Shown here: piece after piece, positions 35,426-48,200 of the stretch | How positions within the stretch are numbered: position 1 is the first letter of the stretch | Layout: every line of letters begins with the position of its first letter | Assembly: GCA_038503035.1 (NCBI GenBank) | Contig: JAVSML010024260.1 | Coordinates: 770,897 to 834,896, forward strand | Source: Crocodylus rhombifer | Taxonomy: Eukaryota; Chordata; Crocodylia; Crocodylidae | Direction of reading: 5' to 3' | Length of the DNA stretch: 64,000 nt | The notes under the pieces: model-generated | What the model saw: only the letters and a program-made list of their open reading frames with translations | What the model was told of the DNA's origin: nothing | The model's database searches: none | Made by a program: the position numbers and the translations under genes

Positions 35426-37531
35426 TATATATAAAATCAGGATCCTCCAGAAAGTTTTGCAAACAAGCAAGAGCAAATATTTGAAAAAAAAATTATCAAA
35501 TGTTCCACCTCAAACTAATACATTTTTGAGCAATTTCATATTGATTTGCCCAAGTTGCAAATGTTGTATTGACAAATAATAAATACTGTCAGTAGACTGA
35601 GGCAATGTCCTCTCTTCCGAAGATTGCTTTTCAGGACTCACATCTTTGGTGTCTGTCCCATGTGTGACCACCCCCTGCTCCTAACAGAAAAGACATGCAC
35701 TAGCCAGAACTACTATAGCATCCTAGAGGGAGAAGTAAGATGTGATAGAAGGCTTGCACAGCATCCTTTCCTTGTAAGAAGGGACCAGATTTGGACTCTC
35801 AGAGATAAATGACTTCCTGCTCTGCTCCTAGGGCTGCATGACTCTGCATAGCCCCCCTGTCAAGCTGGATCATAGAGTTTATTGTGATTAGTGCTACAAG
35901 CAAAATGTCATGATCTAAGTGGAAGAAATACAACACACAAATGAGAAAACCCTTACCAAAACTGGGTGATGGCCTTAGCTACAGCCATGCACCCCAAGGG
36001 CTGCAGGATTAAATTGTCCTCACACAGCTCTGTCAGTGAGCTCCAGCATCCCTCGTATCTCAGAACAGGAACCTCTGAAGGGAGATGAAAGGCAGGTTAA
36101 TGCAAAAAAAATCCATGTTACTTTTGTGCTTTTGCTGAACATCCTGAGGGCTCCAGGGTAAAAATCCCACTTGCTTCAGTCCCGTTGTTACAAGGCCTTT
36201 GTACAAAAACCTTCAGAAGTGAAAGACTGACAAATTAAAACCTTACTTCACTGAGCCTCCACCCCTCCACCACTCAAGGGAGCTGTTTAAAATTAGCAAG
36301 GAATGTGAAATGGAGCAGTTTGCCTTGTGTTTGTGAAATGGGAATGTTATGCTGGGTAAAGTGTGCTGCACAGCACGGAACCAATTCAAGTACTTCCAAA
36401 AATGGGAATAAACAGCTCCCTAGGCAGATTAGGTACTCCCCTTTCCTCCTCACTGCAACCAAACCAGGCTAGTTCTAGCAGAGACAGGGCAGGTACAGGA
36501 GCAAGAGAACAAAATACATTTGAGATTTAAACTTTTAATTCCAATTAAGATAGTGGGGGAAGAAAGGGGCAGGGAAGCTCAACTTCTTAAATCCAGAAGG
36601 GACAGGATGCTATTTCTGTTTTCTGCAGGAGAATATTAATAGAACAATGTTTATGTGTGCATAAACGTCCATAGACATAACTAAGATGCATATTGGCTTG
36701 TAATGAAAGTATGGTTGATAAGTCATGCACTGATTATTCTTATTTCTAAGTGGTTGAAAACCTTTTTTATGTCAAATATGAGCGTAAAGAGTTGAAGTGC
36801 CCTGATTATGGCAATATTCGTAATTTACCTCCATGGGCATCCTGAGAGTTTAGAGCAGAGTTTCTGGGAATTTTTGTTCTAGGAGTTTTCTAGAATAGAA
36901 AATGTATAGAGAATAGTTAAACTGTACTGCATTTCCTAGTGACTAATATCAGCTGAAGCCAGAACACTGAGTAGAATTCTAAAACATATTAGTATCTTTT
37001 TTTTTTAATTTCTTTTTTTCTTGAAGTATTTCAGACTAATCCTCAATAAGAAATTATACTACTGAATGTAGCTACACAGCTGATTGGCCTTCTTTGTTCT
37101 TTATAGGAAATACCTTTCTATTTGGAATATGGTTTATATAATATATAAATACGAAATCAAAGTCACTGGTTTCCCCTGTAGAGGACTAGCCCACTCTTGC
37201 AAGAATAAACCACATGCTTTCAGGTATCCCTGAGCTTCAAATGTCAAAGCTACTTCAATGGAGGGAAAGAATGACTATAACTGCCTGATGAATGATGAGT
37301 TTTTGTTGTAACCTATGCTAGCTTAATGAGAATGGTGGGGTTTGGGAGGTATTTTGGGGAGGGGGACAATGCAAAAAGCATTGTCCCAGACAGATGCAAG
37401 GCTCATTGGCTGAGCTCTGGCTCAGACAGATGCACCTACTGCAAACCTCCCTATCTTTGGGTTTGGTTCTGTCTTTTAAAAGGTTGTGAGTGGCAAGAAA
37501 TTATGCAAAGAGCCTTCATCTTGTATAACCC
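35426..37531. other. Non-coding DNA
   Basis: Nothing recognised. A chance frame of 62 codons at 35624-35812 has no known motif. Confidence 0.5.
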
Positions 37532-37900
37532 ACACCAGTGGCAACACATAGGGGGTGCATGGAGGTGCATGTGCACCCCCTGAGAGCACTGGTGCACACC
37601 CTGACAGCCAGCGTTCCTTGCTTAGGCGATGGGCAGGTGGGAGTGCTGCTGCCTCCCCTGAAAGCACTAGCTGGGGAGTGGGGGCACTAGGAAAAGCACC
37701 GCTGGCACTTCTGGGAGCATTTCTGGCCTTTCCGGGCATGCCACTGGCACTTCCAGGTCAGTGCATGCAACCGGCAGAGGGGACCTCCCACCCAGTCAGT
37801 GCAGTCAGCTGCAGGGGGCCCCCCCAGTTTCTGACTGGCCACTGGGGTGGAAAGTTCCCCCCCCAAACTTAGGAAGCACCAGTCACCCGTGGCCCACGCA
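37532..37900. mobile_element. Probable hAT-type non-autonomous element
   Basis: The left end CAGTGGCAACACATAGGGGG resembles hAT termini, and a CAGTGGCCAGTCAG word occurs on the other strand at about 37830-37844. A second candidate end lies near 37893 (AAACTTAGGAAGCACCAG). The interior is GC-rich with CACTTCTGGGAGC / CACTTCCAGG repeats. I could not find a matching 8-bp duplication, so the boundaries are uncertain. Confidence 0.45.
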
Positions 37901-38534
37901 CAGGATAAGTAAAGCAGGGATGTCAGATTCCACAAAGCTGCAGATAGCCTTTAAAGAGAGGAGAGTGTGCCAAGAGGAAATGGGGCAGATTTGAGGATAA
38001 AAATGTTCAACCTCATAACAAAAAAGCTATAACTTATAAAAGATACAAGCCAAAGAGCTCCAGGAGACCTTTGTATTGCCATTGAAAAGCTGAAAAAGTC
38101 AAAAGAAATGTATTTTCCCATTAAAACTGTAATTTAAATACTTTACACATATGGGAAAAATGTCTTTAAATGACAAATTTGTCCCACTGCTACAGCTTAC
38201 ATGAATTTATCCTCATATTTTCTTCTGGAGGGGCAGGATTAAAGCAGAAGATAACCATCCCTTCTACATGGAAGAATGCAGGTGAACCTGAAAAACAAAA
38301 ATCCAAGAGGATGTTCTCTACACCTGAGTTTAGCATCCACTTGTGAAATAGTTTTTGCACCATGCTGCCTTGCTCTTCCCCAGAAATTCTGCACCATTAA
38401 CCATTCTTTTTACTTATCATCTTAGTATCTTATAAATTGTACAATGAGCAGGAGCTAATTATCCCAATATAACAATTGTACAATAAAGTGTTGTAGGCAG
38501 AAGTAAAAAATAAAGATTGAGTGGCAGCAGGATC
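37901..38534. other. AT-rich spacer
   Basis: Nothing recognised. Confidence 0.45.
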
Positions 38535-38626
38535 CCTGAATAAGGGCTGGGTTGAGATTCATGGGATTTAGGGTTGACTCTCAATTCAGCTGCTGATAAG
38601 GTCACTCATTCTAGTTTCTCCTGCCC
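38535..38626 (+). repeat. MIR-like SINE fragment
   Basis: The order GAGATTCATGGGATTTAGG, GTTGACTCTCAATTCAGCTG, CTGATAAGGTCACTC, CTAGTTTCTCCTGCCCC resembles the core of amniote MIR-type SINEs (a GGGAGTC-like box, then a GCTCTGCC-like box, then a CTCAGTTTCC-like box). It is cut by the following hAT element. Confidence 0.45.
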
Positions 38627-38939
38627 CAGTGATTCACAACCATAGTGTTGTGACACTCTGGGATCCCATGAGAGATTTTTCAAGAATGATGTGAGGTGCC
38701 ACTTAATATTAGCAGTTTTAGATGTACAAATATGATTCATAAGATAACTTCAGAGATTTCAAACAAGAATCTATAGTGCCAGAAACATTCAGACCTGCAG
38801 TGGTCTTGAGTTCTTTACAACTGAAGAACTTCCCCATTTTGTTTTGGAAGTTAAACAAATGAAAGCTAAGAGCTGGCATTTTCCAAGTGCCTGGTATCTA
38901 ACAAGGGGCACCTTGAGTCTAGAAAGTTTGGAACCACTG
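38627..38939. mobile_element. hAT-type MITE (313 bp)
   Basis: The left end is CAGTGATTCACAACC and the right end on the other strand is CAGTGGTTCCAAAC. The flanking 8-mers (TCCTGCCC and TCTTAACA) match at only four positions, so the duplication is not convincing, but the ends are clear. There is no coding capacity. Confidence 0.6.
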
Positions 38940-38984
38940 TCTTAACATATCTCTGGCTTTTCGATTTTGATTTGGGCTATGCAG

Positions 38985-39085
38985 TTAGAAATTATCTCCT
39001 AGTTCTATGTGTACAGTACCTAGTAAAATGGGACCCAGATCTCAGTTGGCCCTGCTAGCACTAGGGTAATAAATAATAAGTATTT
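38985..39085 (+). repeat. Ancient repeat tail
   Basis: GTGTACAGTACCTAGTAAAATGGG, then CCCAGATCTCAGTTGG, CACTAGGGTAATAAATAATAA. This order is the familiar 3' tail of an old amniote SINE/LINE family. It may be the downstream part of the SINE at 38535-38626, separated from it by the hAT insertion. Confidence 0.4.
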
Positions 39086-39907
39086 AGCTAAAATGCCATG
39101 AAATATTTATGTACTCATACATTTTTGGCTATATTCCTCTGGCATAGCAATTATAAACAGTGACACTCATGCGTGAATAGTGAACAGCGGTGAGGGATTT
39201 TTACAGAAACTAAGAGTTCTTTTTAATTGTTAGCCATCTATTTTAAGAACAGAGTATTATTGTTAATCTGTCTTTTTTAGGTTTGGTTTCTATCAGTCAG
39301 TTTGTTTAAGTAATAGGGAGATTTATTTACAGTTGGAAGAAAGAAAGCAGCAGTTAAAAGGATACAGCAAACAAAGCAAACATTAATCTTGTCTCCAGAA
39401 AAAATGTTGCCAGCATCTGAACACAGGATATTTTTTTCAACCATTTTATAAGATCATTAGGTTGTAGCCAAAACAACAACTCAATCTGCATATCCCCAGC
39501 TCTATAAATTACTTATAGAGCCTTCAACACAACATTCTCTTCCAAAAGGAAATGATATGTGATGAAATTACAAAACTTCCCTGGGAAGCCAAAGGATCGA
39601 CACAGAGTATTTCTTTCAATAGGAAAGAAGGGTGCCTTGCATCCCTCAGGATTAGCCCTTAAGTCTCTGTTATGGCATACCCTTTTGCTAGGAAAGATTG
39701 GGTGTTTTAGAAATAAGGTTTTGTGCTTTTTTCCCCCCTAGTAAATAGATCTGTCCAAAGGACTGTGTTTCATGGCAGCTTTCAAGGTTTTGGAAGCTGT
39801 TTTCATTCTGAATTGGAACAAAACCAAAATCTTTTAATGTTTTAACAAAATAGAATTGTGTTGAAACAGCCACTTTAAGACCAAGAGGCTCAGGTTTTCT
39901 TTTCTGG
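39086..39907. other. AT-rich non-coding DNA
   Basis: Nothing recognised, apart from TTTCAAGG/GTTTTG-rich low-complexity sequence from about 39770. Confidence 0.45.
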
Positions 39908-39908
39908 A

Positions 39909-39935
39909 TCTCTCTCTCTCTCTATCTCTCTCTCT
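39909..39935. repeat. (TC)n microsatellite
   Basis: About thirteen TC units with one TA interruption. Confidence 0.9.
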
Positions 39936-40195
39936 GACCAAGGAGCTCTGTCCAGGCCAAACATCCTTTCTGACAAAAATGTCATCAAAACAGATAAGTC
40001 TTCCTGAAATGTTCTAGCTTCAAAACAGCACAGTTCAACAAAACAGCATTTTATTGAAAGTGTTCTGACCAGTCCTATAGACACTATAGATGATAAAACT
40101 TTCAGTCAATATTTAATAGGTTGCTATCATGGAAAACCCTTACCTTGTAGAAGCACAACCATTGTGGGTGGGGCTGCACTGCTATGCTGTAGGGC

Positions 40196-40735
40196 AGCGG
40201 TTCCCAAACTCTGACAGATTGTGCACATTGCGGGCCCCCAGATCTGCATGCAGAATGACAGCAATCTGCCGCTGCTGGCTGGGGCCACTGGCAGCACCAG
40301 GCTTCCCAGTGCCTCACACAGGCTGCGCCCAGCACCAGTCCCACCTGGCAGCAGCAGCCTGCTGTCATCCCACGTGCAGATCCAGGGGCCTGTGTCATCT
40401 GGGAGGGGCTGGGGAAGTGAATGGAGAGCTAGGGAAAGATTGGGGAGCTGGGGAATCCAACCTGAACATTCCCCCAGCTTCTGGTTTGATTCCCCAGCTC
40501 TCTAATCGTGTCCCCCAGCTCTCTGATCCCTTCCCCAGGTCTTCCCAGGGGCACAAGCCCCCAGATCTGCACATTGGGTTTCAGCAGGCTGCTGCTGCAG
40601 TTTTAGTGGCAGCCTGCTGAAACCCCACGTGCAGATCAGGGGCCCGCACCCCTCGGAAGGAGCTAGGGAAGTGATCAGAGAGCTGAGGGACGCGATTAGA
40701 GAGCTGGGGAATCGAACAGGGGGCTAGATGTCAAT
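40196..40735. repeat. hAT-like left end with GC-rich repeat core
   Basis: CAGCGGTTCCCAAACTCTGA at 40196 is nearly identical to the left end of the hAT MITE at 9727, but no matching right end is found. The GC-rich interior repeats CCCCAGATCTGCA and its reverse GTGCAGATCCAGGGG / GTGCAGATCAGGGG four times in both orientations. CCCCAGCTCTCTGATC-type words also recur in both orientations, so it is a fold-back structure. Confidence 0.5.
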
Positions 40736-40794
40736 ATCAGAGAGCAGTCCTTCCCCCTCTTTCCTTTCCCTCTCCTTAGTTCTGTTCAGCTGCA

Positions 40795-40960
40795 GCAAAC
40801 CCGGCTTTGAAACTCAAAATGTTTCAAAACTTCTGAAACATTTCGAGTGCCCTCATTTCGTTTCAAGGCTGTTTCAAAGCCTTTTGTTTCATTTAGATTT
40901 CACTGTTTCAAGCTTGAAATGCATCGAAACAGCTTTGAAACTAAATTCCCATAGAAATTT
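40795..40960. repeat. TTTCAAA-rich imperfect inverted repeat
   Basis: GCTTTGAAACTCAAAATG on the left and a CGAAACAGCTTTGAAACT word on the right, with many GTTTCAAR/YTTGAAAC words in both orientations. It resembles the simple termini of fold-back elements. The boundary is unclear. Confidence 0.4.
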
Positions 40961-41062
40961 CTCATGGCCCTAAACTCTAGCTGTGTGAAACTGAACAGCT
41001 CCCCGATGATGATTTTCTGTGACCCCAGCTTTCACTGTATTTAATCCAAGAACTCAGGCAGA

Positions 41063-41955
41063 AAATTCTAGGGCCAGATGTTATGCGTAACGTGCTTTAA
41101 GCATGCAGAAAGAGCTTTACAGCCAGGATAGAACAGAAGTTCATGGCACATAAAGCACTCTAAAAATGGCAGGTCCCACTCTAAGTTCACCCTTGATGGA
41201 TGAGGTATTAGATCAATTGCTTTCTGTTAGAGCACTTTATTAAACATCTGTGCCAGATCCCATCAAGGTTTAACTCAGAACGTGATTGCTGCTATCCCAG
41301 GCAGCATTGTGCAGGGCTGCGCTCTAGCCTCAGGCAGAGCATGTTTGCTCTGCTCAAGCCTCAGCTAGCCCCGGTGCCCCTTCCCCATGGCTGACACGGA
41401 CCCAAGTCAGTGACAGCCTCTGATCCCAGACCTGCTCACAGCCTGGCAGGGGAGGAGTGAGAATGGTTTCTGTCCCCATAGCTGCCTTAATCCCATGGCC
41501 CACCAAAGCGTGGCTGAAAGGGGTGCTGTCGAGAAAGGGCTCCAGAGTCTGTGTCACTGCAGCAGCCTTGGCTAGGCCTTGCTACGCTGCAGCTTCTGGC
41601 TGAGACTGGTGGGGATGAGCCCCTGCTTCCCCCCTAGACCTGGCTTACCCCTCCTAACCCAGCCAGCAGGTTGTGGGTAGGCTCTTATAGGGGGGGGCTC
41701 CATTCTCCCCCTTCCCCGCCCCAGCTGGGGGATGGGTCTGGCAAGAGGGGCTTCTCTGGCAGCCTCCTGGGCGGTATGCAGGAGCCTCCCCAGTGGCCAG
41801 TGTGGCCAGGCTGCAAGCCCTGTCTCCACTCTCCACCTCCCCCCCAGGACAATGAATGTCTGTTTGGTTGGCTCATGCTCTAACTTATAGCACTTTGAGT
41901 AAAGTGCATAAGTTAGAGCCTTCTGCCAGGGGCTTTTAAACATCTGTACTTAGTC
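41063..41955. repeat. GC-rich MITE-like repeat
   Basis: GGCCAGATGTTATGCGTAA near the left matches AACATCTG words in inverted orientation at about 41247-41255 and 41939-41947. Near the right end, CTCTAACTTATAGCACTTT is followed by its near-complete reverse complement (41877-41920, one-base gap). The core (41290-41840) is GC-rich and non-coding. Confidence 0.4.
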
Positions 41956-42651
41956 CTATTCTAGTCCTTGGAGCTGTGCAAGTTTCATAACCTACTTCTG
42001 AAAGGAAGCATGGATCTAATGGTAGTTCTTGAATTTGTGATATTTCAGGGTATGGTGGTAGTTCTTTTTCCCCTCATAAGGCTCACATAATGGATGGGGG
42101 GTGCCTTACCTCCTTTAGTTGCATGAAGGAATAGTATATCTTTAAAGTAAATGCAATGGAGCTGCATATGTACAGCTCAAGTTGTCTTATTTAGGAAATC
42201 TCTTATTTAGGAAAAACTCTTTATTTACCAGGAAATCAGGTTCCTACATGTCCACATGATAGGACTTGATACTATGAGTGAGGGTGCAGTTAAACGGTGG
42301 AAGTAAAATTAGTATTTCCTTTATATCCATTGTCTTGATCAGAAAAGTAATACCATCATATATGCAGTATACAATGATTATTGATGGATATTGGCTAACA
42401 TTTATCTCAGCTGTATCTGACCTGAAGTTACTGTAACAGTTGCTCAAATTCCCTACTTCTCTCTCTCTACAAGAGCTGTCATTGGCAGTTCTGCCTCTTA
42501 TCTTATTTGATCATGTTACTGTAATGCAGCTCCTAATTTCTTATCTACACACTGCTGTCACTTCCCTCTGTTCTCTCTGGGAATCCTAGGAGCAAGTTAT
42601 TTTTAGCAATGGCTAAAGATCTTGGGAGGTCTCAGAACTAGAGCAGAGTCT
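41956..42651. other. AT-rich non-coding DNA
   Basis: Nothing recognised. Confidence 0.45.
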
Positions 42652-42800
42652 CCCTATGTCCGAAGAAGGGTACTCATGCCCAAAAGCTTGCAAAGAGCTT
42701 TGTTCCAGCTTTGTTGGTCTAATAAAAGATATCACATCTACCCAAAGAACATTGCTAGCCTCTGTCCTTAGACCAACGTGGCTACAACCAAAAACCCTGC
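42652..42800 (-). repeat. Interspersed repeat R, minus-strand copy
   Basis: Its reverse complement matches the copy at 29821-29970 throughout: GTTGTAGCCACGTTGGTCTAAGG, TTCTTTGGGTAGATGTG, ATCTTTTATTAGACCAAC, TTTGCAAGCTTTTGGGC, ACCCTTCTTCGGACATAGG. Confidence 0.75.
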
Positions 42801-43084
42801 ATCTTTAACAATGTGTATTGATCTGGACTCTAAAGTTCTCAGGATTTTTTTCTAAATTTTATGGTCTAATATAAATATATAACTCTCATTCTATGCTAAT
42901 ATGAATAGGTAACTTTCATTCATTGCTCCAAATTCTGCCTTTCTTCCTGGTTAGGTATGTGCTTCTCACCCAGTCTCCTTCTTACACCTTTTTCGGTTCT
43001 CACCATTAGTGTCAATAAAATATATTCCAGGGGATGAATTTGGTCAACTTTTTCCCAGTATTTGCATGTGTCAAAGATCCTGGG

Positions 43085-43545
43085 GCGTGTGTAGAAGAAA
43101 CAGGGGCCCTAAATTGAAGTGACAGATTTTAAAAAACACTGCTTCAATTTAGGGCAGATTAAACCCCCCCGTCCCCATACACCCCACTGACTTACCTGCC
43201 TTTCCGGTAGGAAGGGGAGGGGGAGCTGCTGGTTGGTGTAGTGGTCCCTGGGCTGCAGGGTGGGGGCTGGTTTTTCCCTCTGCATAGCAGTGCCACCCTC
43301 CCCACCCCAGGTGGCACCCACCCACAGGCACCTGGCTCGGGCGGTCCTGGGGGGCACCGCAGCCATATAGGGAAGCACTGGGTCCCCGTGCAGATCAGGC
43401 AGGCAGGCAGTCTTCAGCAGGGAGCGGGGGGTGGGGAAGGAGGAAAGATAAGGCTCACCGCTCTTCTTGGCCCGTGCAAAAGCATTTAGCCTACTTTAAA
43501 GTGTCATGCACACATGCGTCTCATTTTGTCTACACATGGCTCTGG
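43085..43545. repeat. GC-rich repeat
   Basis: At the left edge CCTAAATTGAAGTG is followed by its inverted form CACTGCTTCAATTTAGG (43107-43155). The GC-rich core carries GTGCAGATCAGGCAGG, and the right part ends near CATTTTGTCTACACATGG, the word seen in the 24-28 kb MITEs. The boundaries are uncertain and there is no coding capacity. Confidence 0.4.
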
Positions 43546-44370
43546 AAAACACATCTTCTATTAAATTGCCCAAAAGTAACTTCTACTTAATATAACTCTC
43601 CCTGTGTTTACTCTCAGCAGACTCATTCTCATAAAATTCCCATTTCCAAGATTTGACCATATCTTCCTCTCAGTATCTGAGGAGCAACTTGAGATTATTT
43701 AGGTATTATCACAAATTTAAATTCTAATTCTGACATCTACATTTTAAGGCTGTAATCCTGTCAGATCCCATAACATAAATGGAGTAAGGCATTGCCCATT
43801 TTTAATAGAGAATCGAGGGGCAAAGCTTATAACTCAACCTCTTGTTTTATATCAACCTGTTTAGGAAGCAGTGTTAATGATTGTGACATATTCCTTCTGT
43901 TGGTGTTTTACATAAGTAATCTTCATGACTACAGATTGAGTTTCCTTTTCATACAAGAATGGATTTTGTCTTTCATATCCTGCCCCAATTTTCATTTCAC
44001 TACTCACCTCCCTATCATTCCCATAGCATTTTCTGGTATTCTGTACTGCTTCTCATAAACTGTTGTGTCCTGCCAAACAGCTGGCATGCTATTCTCCAAG
44101 TATGGCTGCAATAGCAAATAAAGTTATTGCATTGCTTGTTACCAGTTAATATATTTGCAAGCACTTATTTATCATTCTTATAAGCCTGTCCACCAAGGCA
44201 CCTTTATAAAAAGAAACAAAATTATCTAGTTTGTAAAAGCAACACTTGTTCTTGCTTCTCATATTTTTCTTTAGAAAGCTATGAATTACCAAGCTTGGAA
44301 GTTCTGAAAATAATTTTCAGAATAAAAAAAGAATTGTTTTCCCCCCGAAAATAAATTTAAAATACAGGTG
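43546..44370. other. AT-rich non-coding DNA
   Basis: Nothing recognised. Confidence 0.5.
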
Positions 44371-45209
44371 TGTCGCAGACCACTCAGGTGCCCTGAGCCT
44401 GAGAGCAGAAAACAGCTTGGGAGAGACCCCTAGTGGCAAGAAGAGGGAGGCCCAGCTGCCAGTTACCAGGGCAACTGGAGTAACAGGTGCTGGTTGCCAG
44501 GACAACCACTGGGGAGCCAGCTGACAGGAAGGGGCAGGGCCTGGCCCATATAAGCCCAGGCAGGAGGCCAGGAAGGCAGTTCCTCTCTGGTGGCTAAGGG
44601 GGGAGGAGCTTGGCCAGTGCAGACAGAGGGGAGAGCCCTGGCTGCTGCTGGGGGTTGGAGTGTTTTCCCAGTAGGGATTAAATGTTGTGTGGTCAGATGG
44701 TCTAGCTTTTTATGTTATAGCCCAGGGGCTTTGTGTTTTTGTGTTCGGTGTTTTGACCGGAGGACTGCATGTGGCTATTAGGGATTGGAGGAGGCCTCAT
44801 AGGGGCTCCATGGTAGTGTAGGGACCCTGGCACCAGAGTGGGTGCAGCATTGGGGGTGCATTGACCCCAGCCCCAGAGCAAGAGGGGCAGTGAGGAGCCT
44901 GGAGGGAGGGCTGCAAGGAGTGAGAAGCCCCAGAGCAAGGGGGGGCTGTGAGAAGCCCCAAGGAGGTAAAGGAGAAGGCCAAGTCACAACCAGGCCCAGG
45001 TCAAAAACACATCAGTACCATCTGCAAGGCTTGGGCTGTGGTGTAGGGGAAGAAAAGGAGATGCAGGGGTGCATAAAGTGGGCAGCCTCCTGCTAATTAC
45101 ATTAATCAATTAAGATGAAGATATGGCAGGAGAGTAAGCAGGTGGTTGGCCCATAACAGGAGGGCAGAGTCACCAATAGAAAGGCTCCAGTAGTGATACT
45201 CCTGTCACA
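44371..45209 (+). mobile_element. Candidate solo LTR (839 bp)
   Basis: It starts TGTCGCAGACC and ends CTCCTGTCACA, a TG..CA structure with a short inverted match (TGT-GACA). A TATA-like CCATATAAGCCC lies at about 44546-44557 and an ATTAAA at about 44687, in the order expected of a plus-strand LTR promoter and polyadenylation signal. The 3' part shares CCATCTGCAAGGC and neighbouring words with the element at 60071-61390. The flanking 5-mers (AGGTG, TTGTG) match at only three positions. Identity as an LTR is inference. Confidence 0.5.
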
Positions 45210-48200
45210 TTGTGCTTCAAATTTAGAATGTTCAGATTTCAACAGGTATGCTGCTGCTTATGGGATACCATACAACTTTTGTAGTGTCCTTTTACCGGAA
45301 TTAATGGAGGAATTTCTGTGTTTTTTGGTTGTTTTTGTTTAAAGGACTGGTTCCCAAGCACTCTTTTTACTGGAAGTGCTAGAGTAGATCAGCAGCTGCT
45401 AGATGCAAAGATATGTAAAACCAGCCTTTTCTAAAATATCTGTGCCAAAACAAATGAGCCAGTATGGTGGGAAAGCAGAGGACAGCATTCCCTTGAGTCC
45501 TTCACTTCACTGAACCTTTCCAAACAACAAACATGAGTGCAATGTAAATTTTGTTTTACATCTACTTGATTGGATGTTGTGAGTGAAGCAGATCTGGCAT
45601 CTCAAATCTTCTCCTGCCTATGCTTGTCAGCTGCCCTTTTCTTAAGTAAACAGCACTACTGGGCACAACGGATTTGAAGTAAAGATGTATACACACAAAC
45701 TTACTCTTGCAAATTTACAAACAGGAAATAAGTAGACACAGCCTGGGACAACAGTAATGAATTGCAGAAAAGTGTAATGTGTTAAGAGAAACTATAAAAA
45801 GGGAAATTGGACACAGGTGGGATGGGAGTACTCATAATGTTTTCTATGGAGGAATAATAGTATGCAGGTACTGAGATGAGAAGGAGAAAGCTTGTAACAA
45901 GTACTGAATTGACAGTTTGGAGGATGAAATTTATTTATTTAGATGGAGAGCAGTTACAAGTGATAGCCAGCAGTCCAAGCATTCCTTTACCACCTACCTC
46001 ATGCACTTCTTAGAAAGGAGAAGAAATGCTAGGATTTAGAGGACAACTCAATTCTAGTGCAACCTATCTCAGTCTCCATACCCATTCCTTGGCTTCCCTG
46101 CAAGTGATTCAATTACAGCAGTAAATCTTCTAATATCTCAGTCTTTGCACTGCAAAATCCTTAACTCTGGCTGAGAAATTGCAGGAAGTTGGCATGTGTA
46201 GCTTTTTAGGAGCATCATATTATGTACTTCAGACTCTCCACAAGTGCAATCCAATGAAAGAAGTAATTCCTTTAGTGATTCCATTTAGCAGTGGTGTTTC
46301 ATTATTCTCTGTTTCCTTTTCTTCTTTCACCATTTTTAAATAATAAAATTAAACAAAAAGCTAAAAAAAATATTAACCCAAAAGCATTGCATATCAATAT
46401 ATTATAGAAACGTGGACAACAGTAAAAAAGGCAGATGCTCTAAGTCTCTCTGCTTTCTGCTGATCTGTTTAAATGGCTAAAAAAATTGAAATCAAACATG
46501 ACCTGCTGGGATTCTTCAGGAAGGCAGAAAGTAAAGAAGCATGGAAATGGTGGGATGGTCTCATCCACCATCACTTCTACTTTACAGGCACAAAAAAGGA
46601 GATAGGGAAAAAATGCAACTTCCAGCAGATTGTTCTCCCAAAAGAAAACACTTGGACTTATATTGTTATTTTGACAAGTAGTACTGAGCTAATTCACATA
46701 TAGCAGTTATATATGTGTCTATATATGACCCAAACAAAAATACTGAGAAATCAAGTCTATTTGACAACACTTAACACCTGAAAACACTTGCACTTTAAAT
46801 CTTGAACTTGATAGGGCTGCATACATGGGAAAATAGAAGGGATGGGATCTGAAAACAATTGTTTGTTTTTTGCTTGAATACCTCCTGAATTATGGTTAGA
46901 ACTGCTATGTAACTATGCCTGATTTATTTATATATTGTTCAGATGTATATTAATTACACAATTATTTATATAATTTAATTTTAAACAACCTGGCAGCAAC
47001 AGCAGAATTTCACAAGTTAAAACAGGGATCAGCAAAAACAACATAAAATTTGCCAACCAACATAAATGGGTCTTACCTTTTACTCTAAGAACACTGATTT
47101 AAGCATGATGGGTCAAATATCACCCAACTCAGGAAACAAAGCTGTGGTCTGCACTAGTGGAAAGTTCTGGATACATTTAATATTCATCACTTTGCCAGTG
47201 CTGGGCATAGCAAAGGGATATGGTTGGGGAACCAAACCTCCTTGTACCTCAGTCAGAACAACCCTGGTGGATTTTCCCCAGAAGCAGGGAAAAAGTTAAA
47301 ATTCTTGGCTATGTTGCTTTCCATCCCAACATAATAGATATCTTTTTATCTAATTGACATAAACTAAGCAATCTCCTTAAATTATGGGAAGTTTTACATC
47401 TACCCACAATAACCTCGTGACAGTGATTTATTTTGGTAGGTAGTGTTGTTTCAAATCACAATGAGTATTTTTGCATCAACATTAATTGAAGGAATCAGTC
47501 TATGTGACTGACTTGGACTTTACTAAAAGTGAGTACTGATCTTTTGTTTCAAGATTTATCAAATTCTATAGTCATGACATTTCTGCCCTAATCCAGCCTG
47601 TCTGCCTGCTTGCTTGCTTTCCTGTACTGCTGGCCAATGTGTTAGTTTGCTTACTGGTGGGCTGAATGACTATTTAAACTTATTGATTCTTTCATATGTT
47701 TTCTGGAGTGATTATTTTCCATAGTAAAACATTAGGTTTGCTTTTAATCTTTTGGTAATTAATAGTATTTAGTAAATACACCCACACACAAAGATAAATC
47801 ATAATACCAATTAATCTTGCCCTCTAGTTTGTTATTACCGTGGTAAAAACTGTAGTGATTTGAAGTTTTATGCTGATAGACAGGTTTTCTACTCCAACAT
47901 GTCTCTACCACTCAGTTTGTTGCTATTTTCCTTGGCCTGCGGTGATTCAGATGCGCCATTTCATATTTTTGATGAGTCAGAATAGATCTTAGATGAAACA
48001 TGACAAGTGATGATAGATCGACATGCTAACTAGCCATATTGTGTTACAAATTGGGTTTCAGCTGCATTCATATCTTAATCCACTAGAGGGTATGAGAAAA
48101 TTAGTCATGTTATTGTTATTTTGAACAGCTCTCTAACTGTAATACATCTACAAGGAGATGGCTGGTCTTGATCTATGTTACCAATGAAACAAGATACCAT

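Noticed and set aside
46473..46703. Possible host exon (76-codon frame beginning MAKKIEIKHDLLG)
   Set aside because: No known motif, no clear splice signals and no supporting neighbouring exon. Length is within chance for 64 kb.
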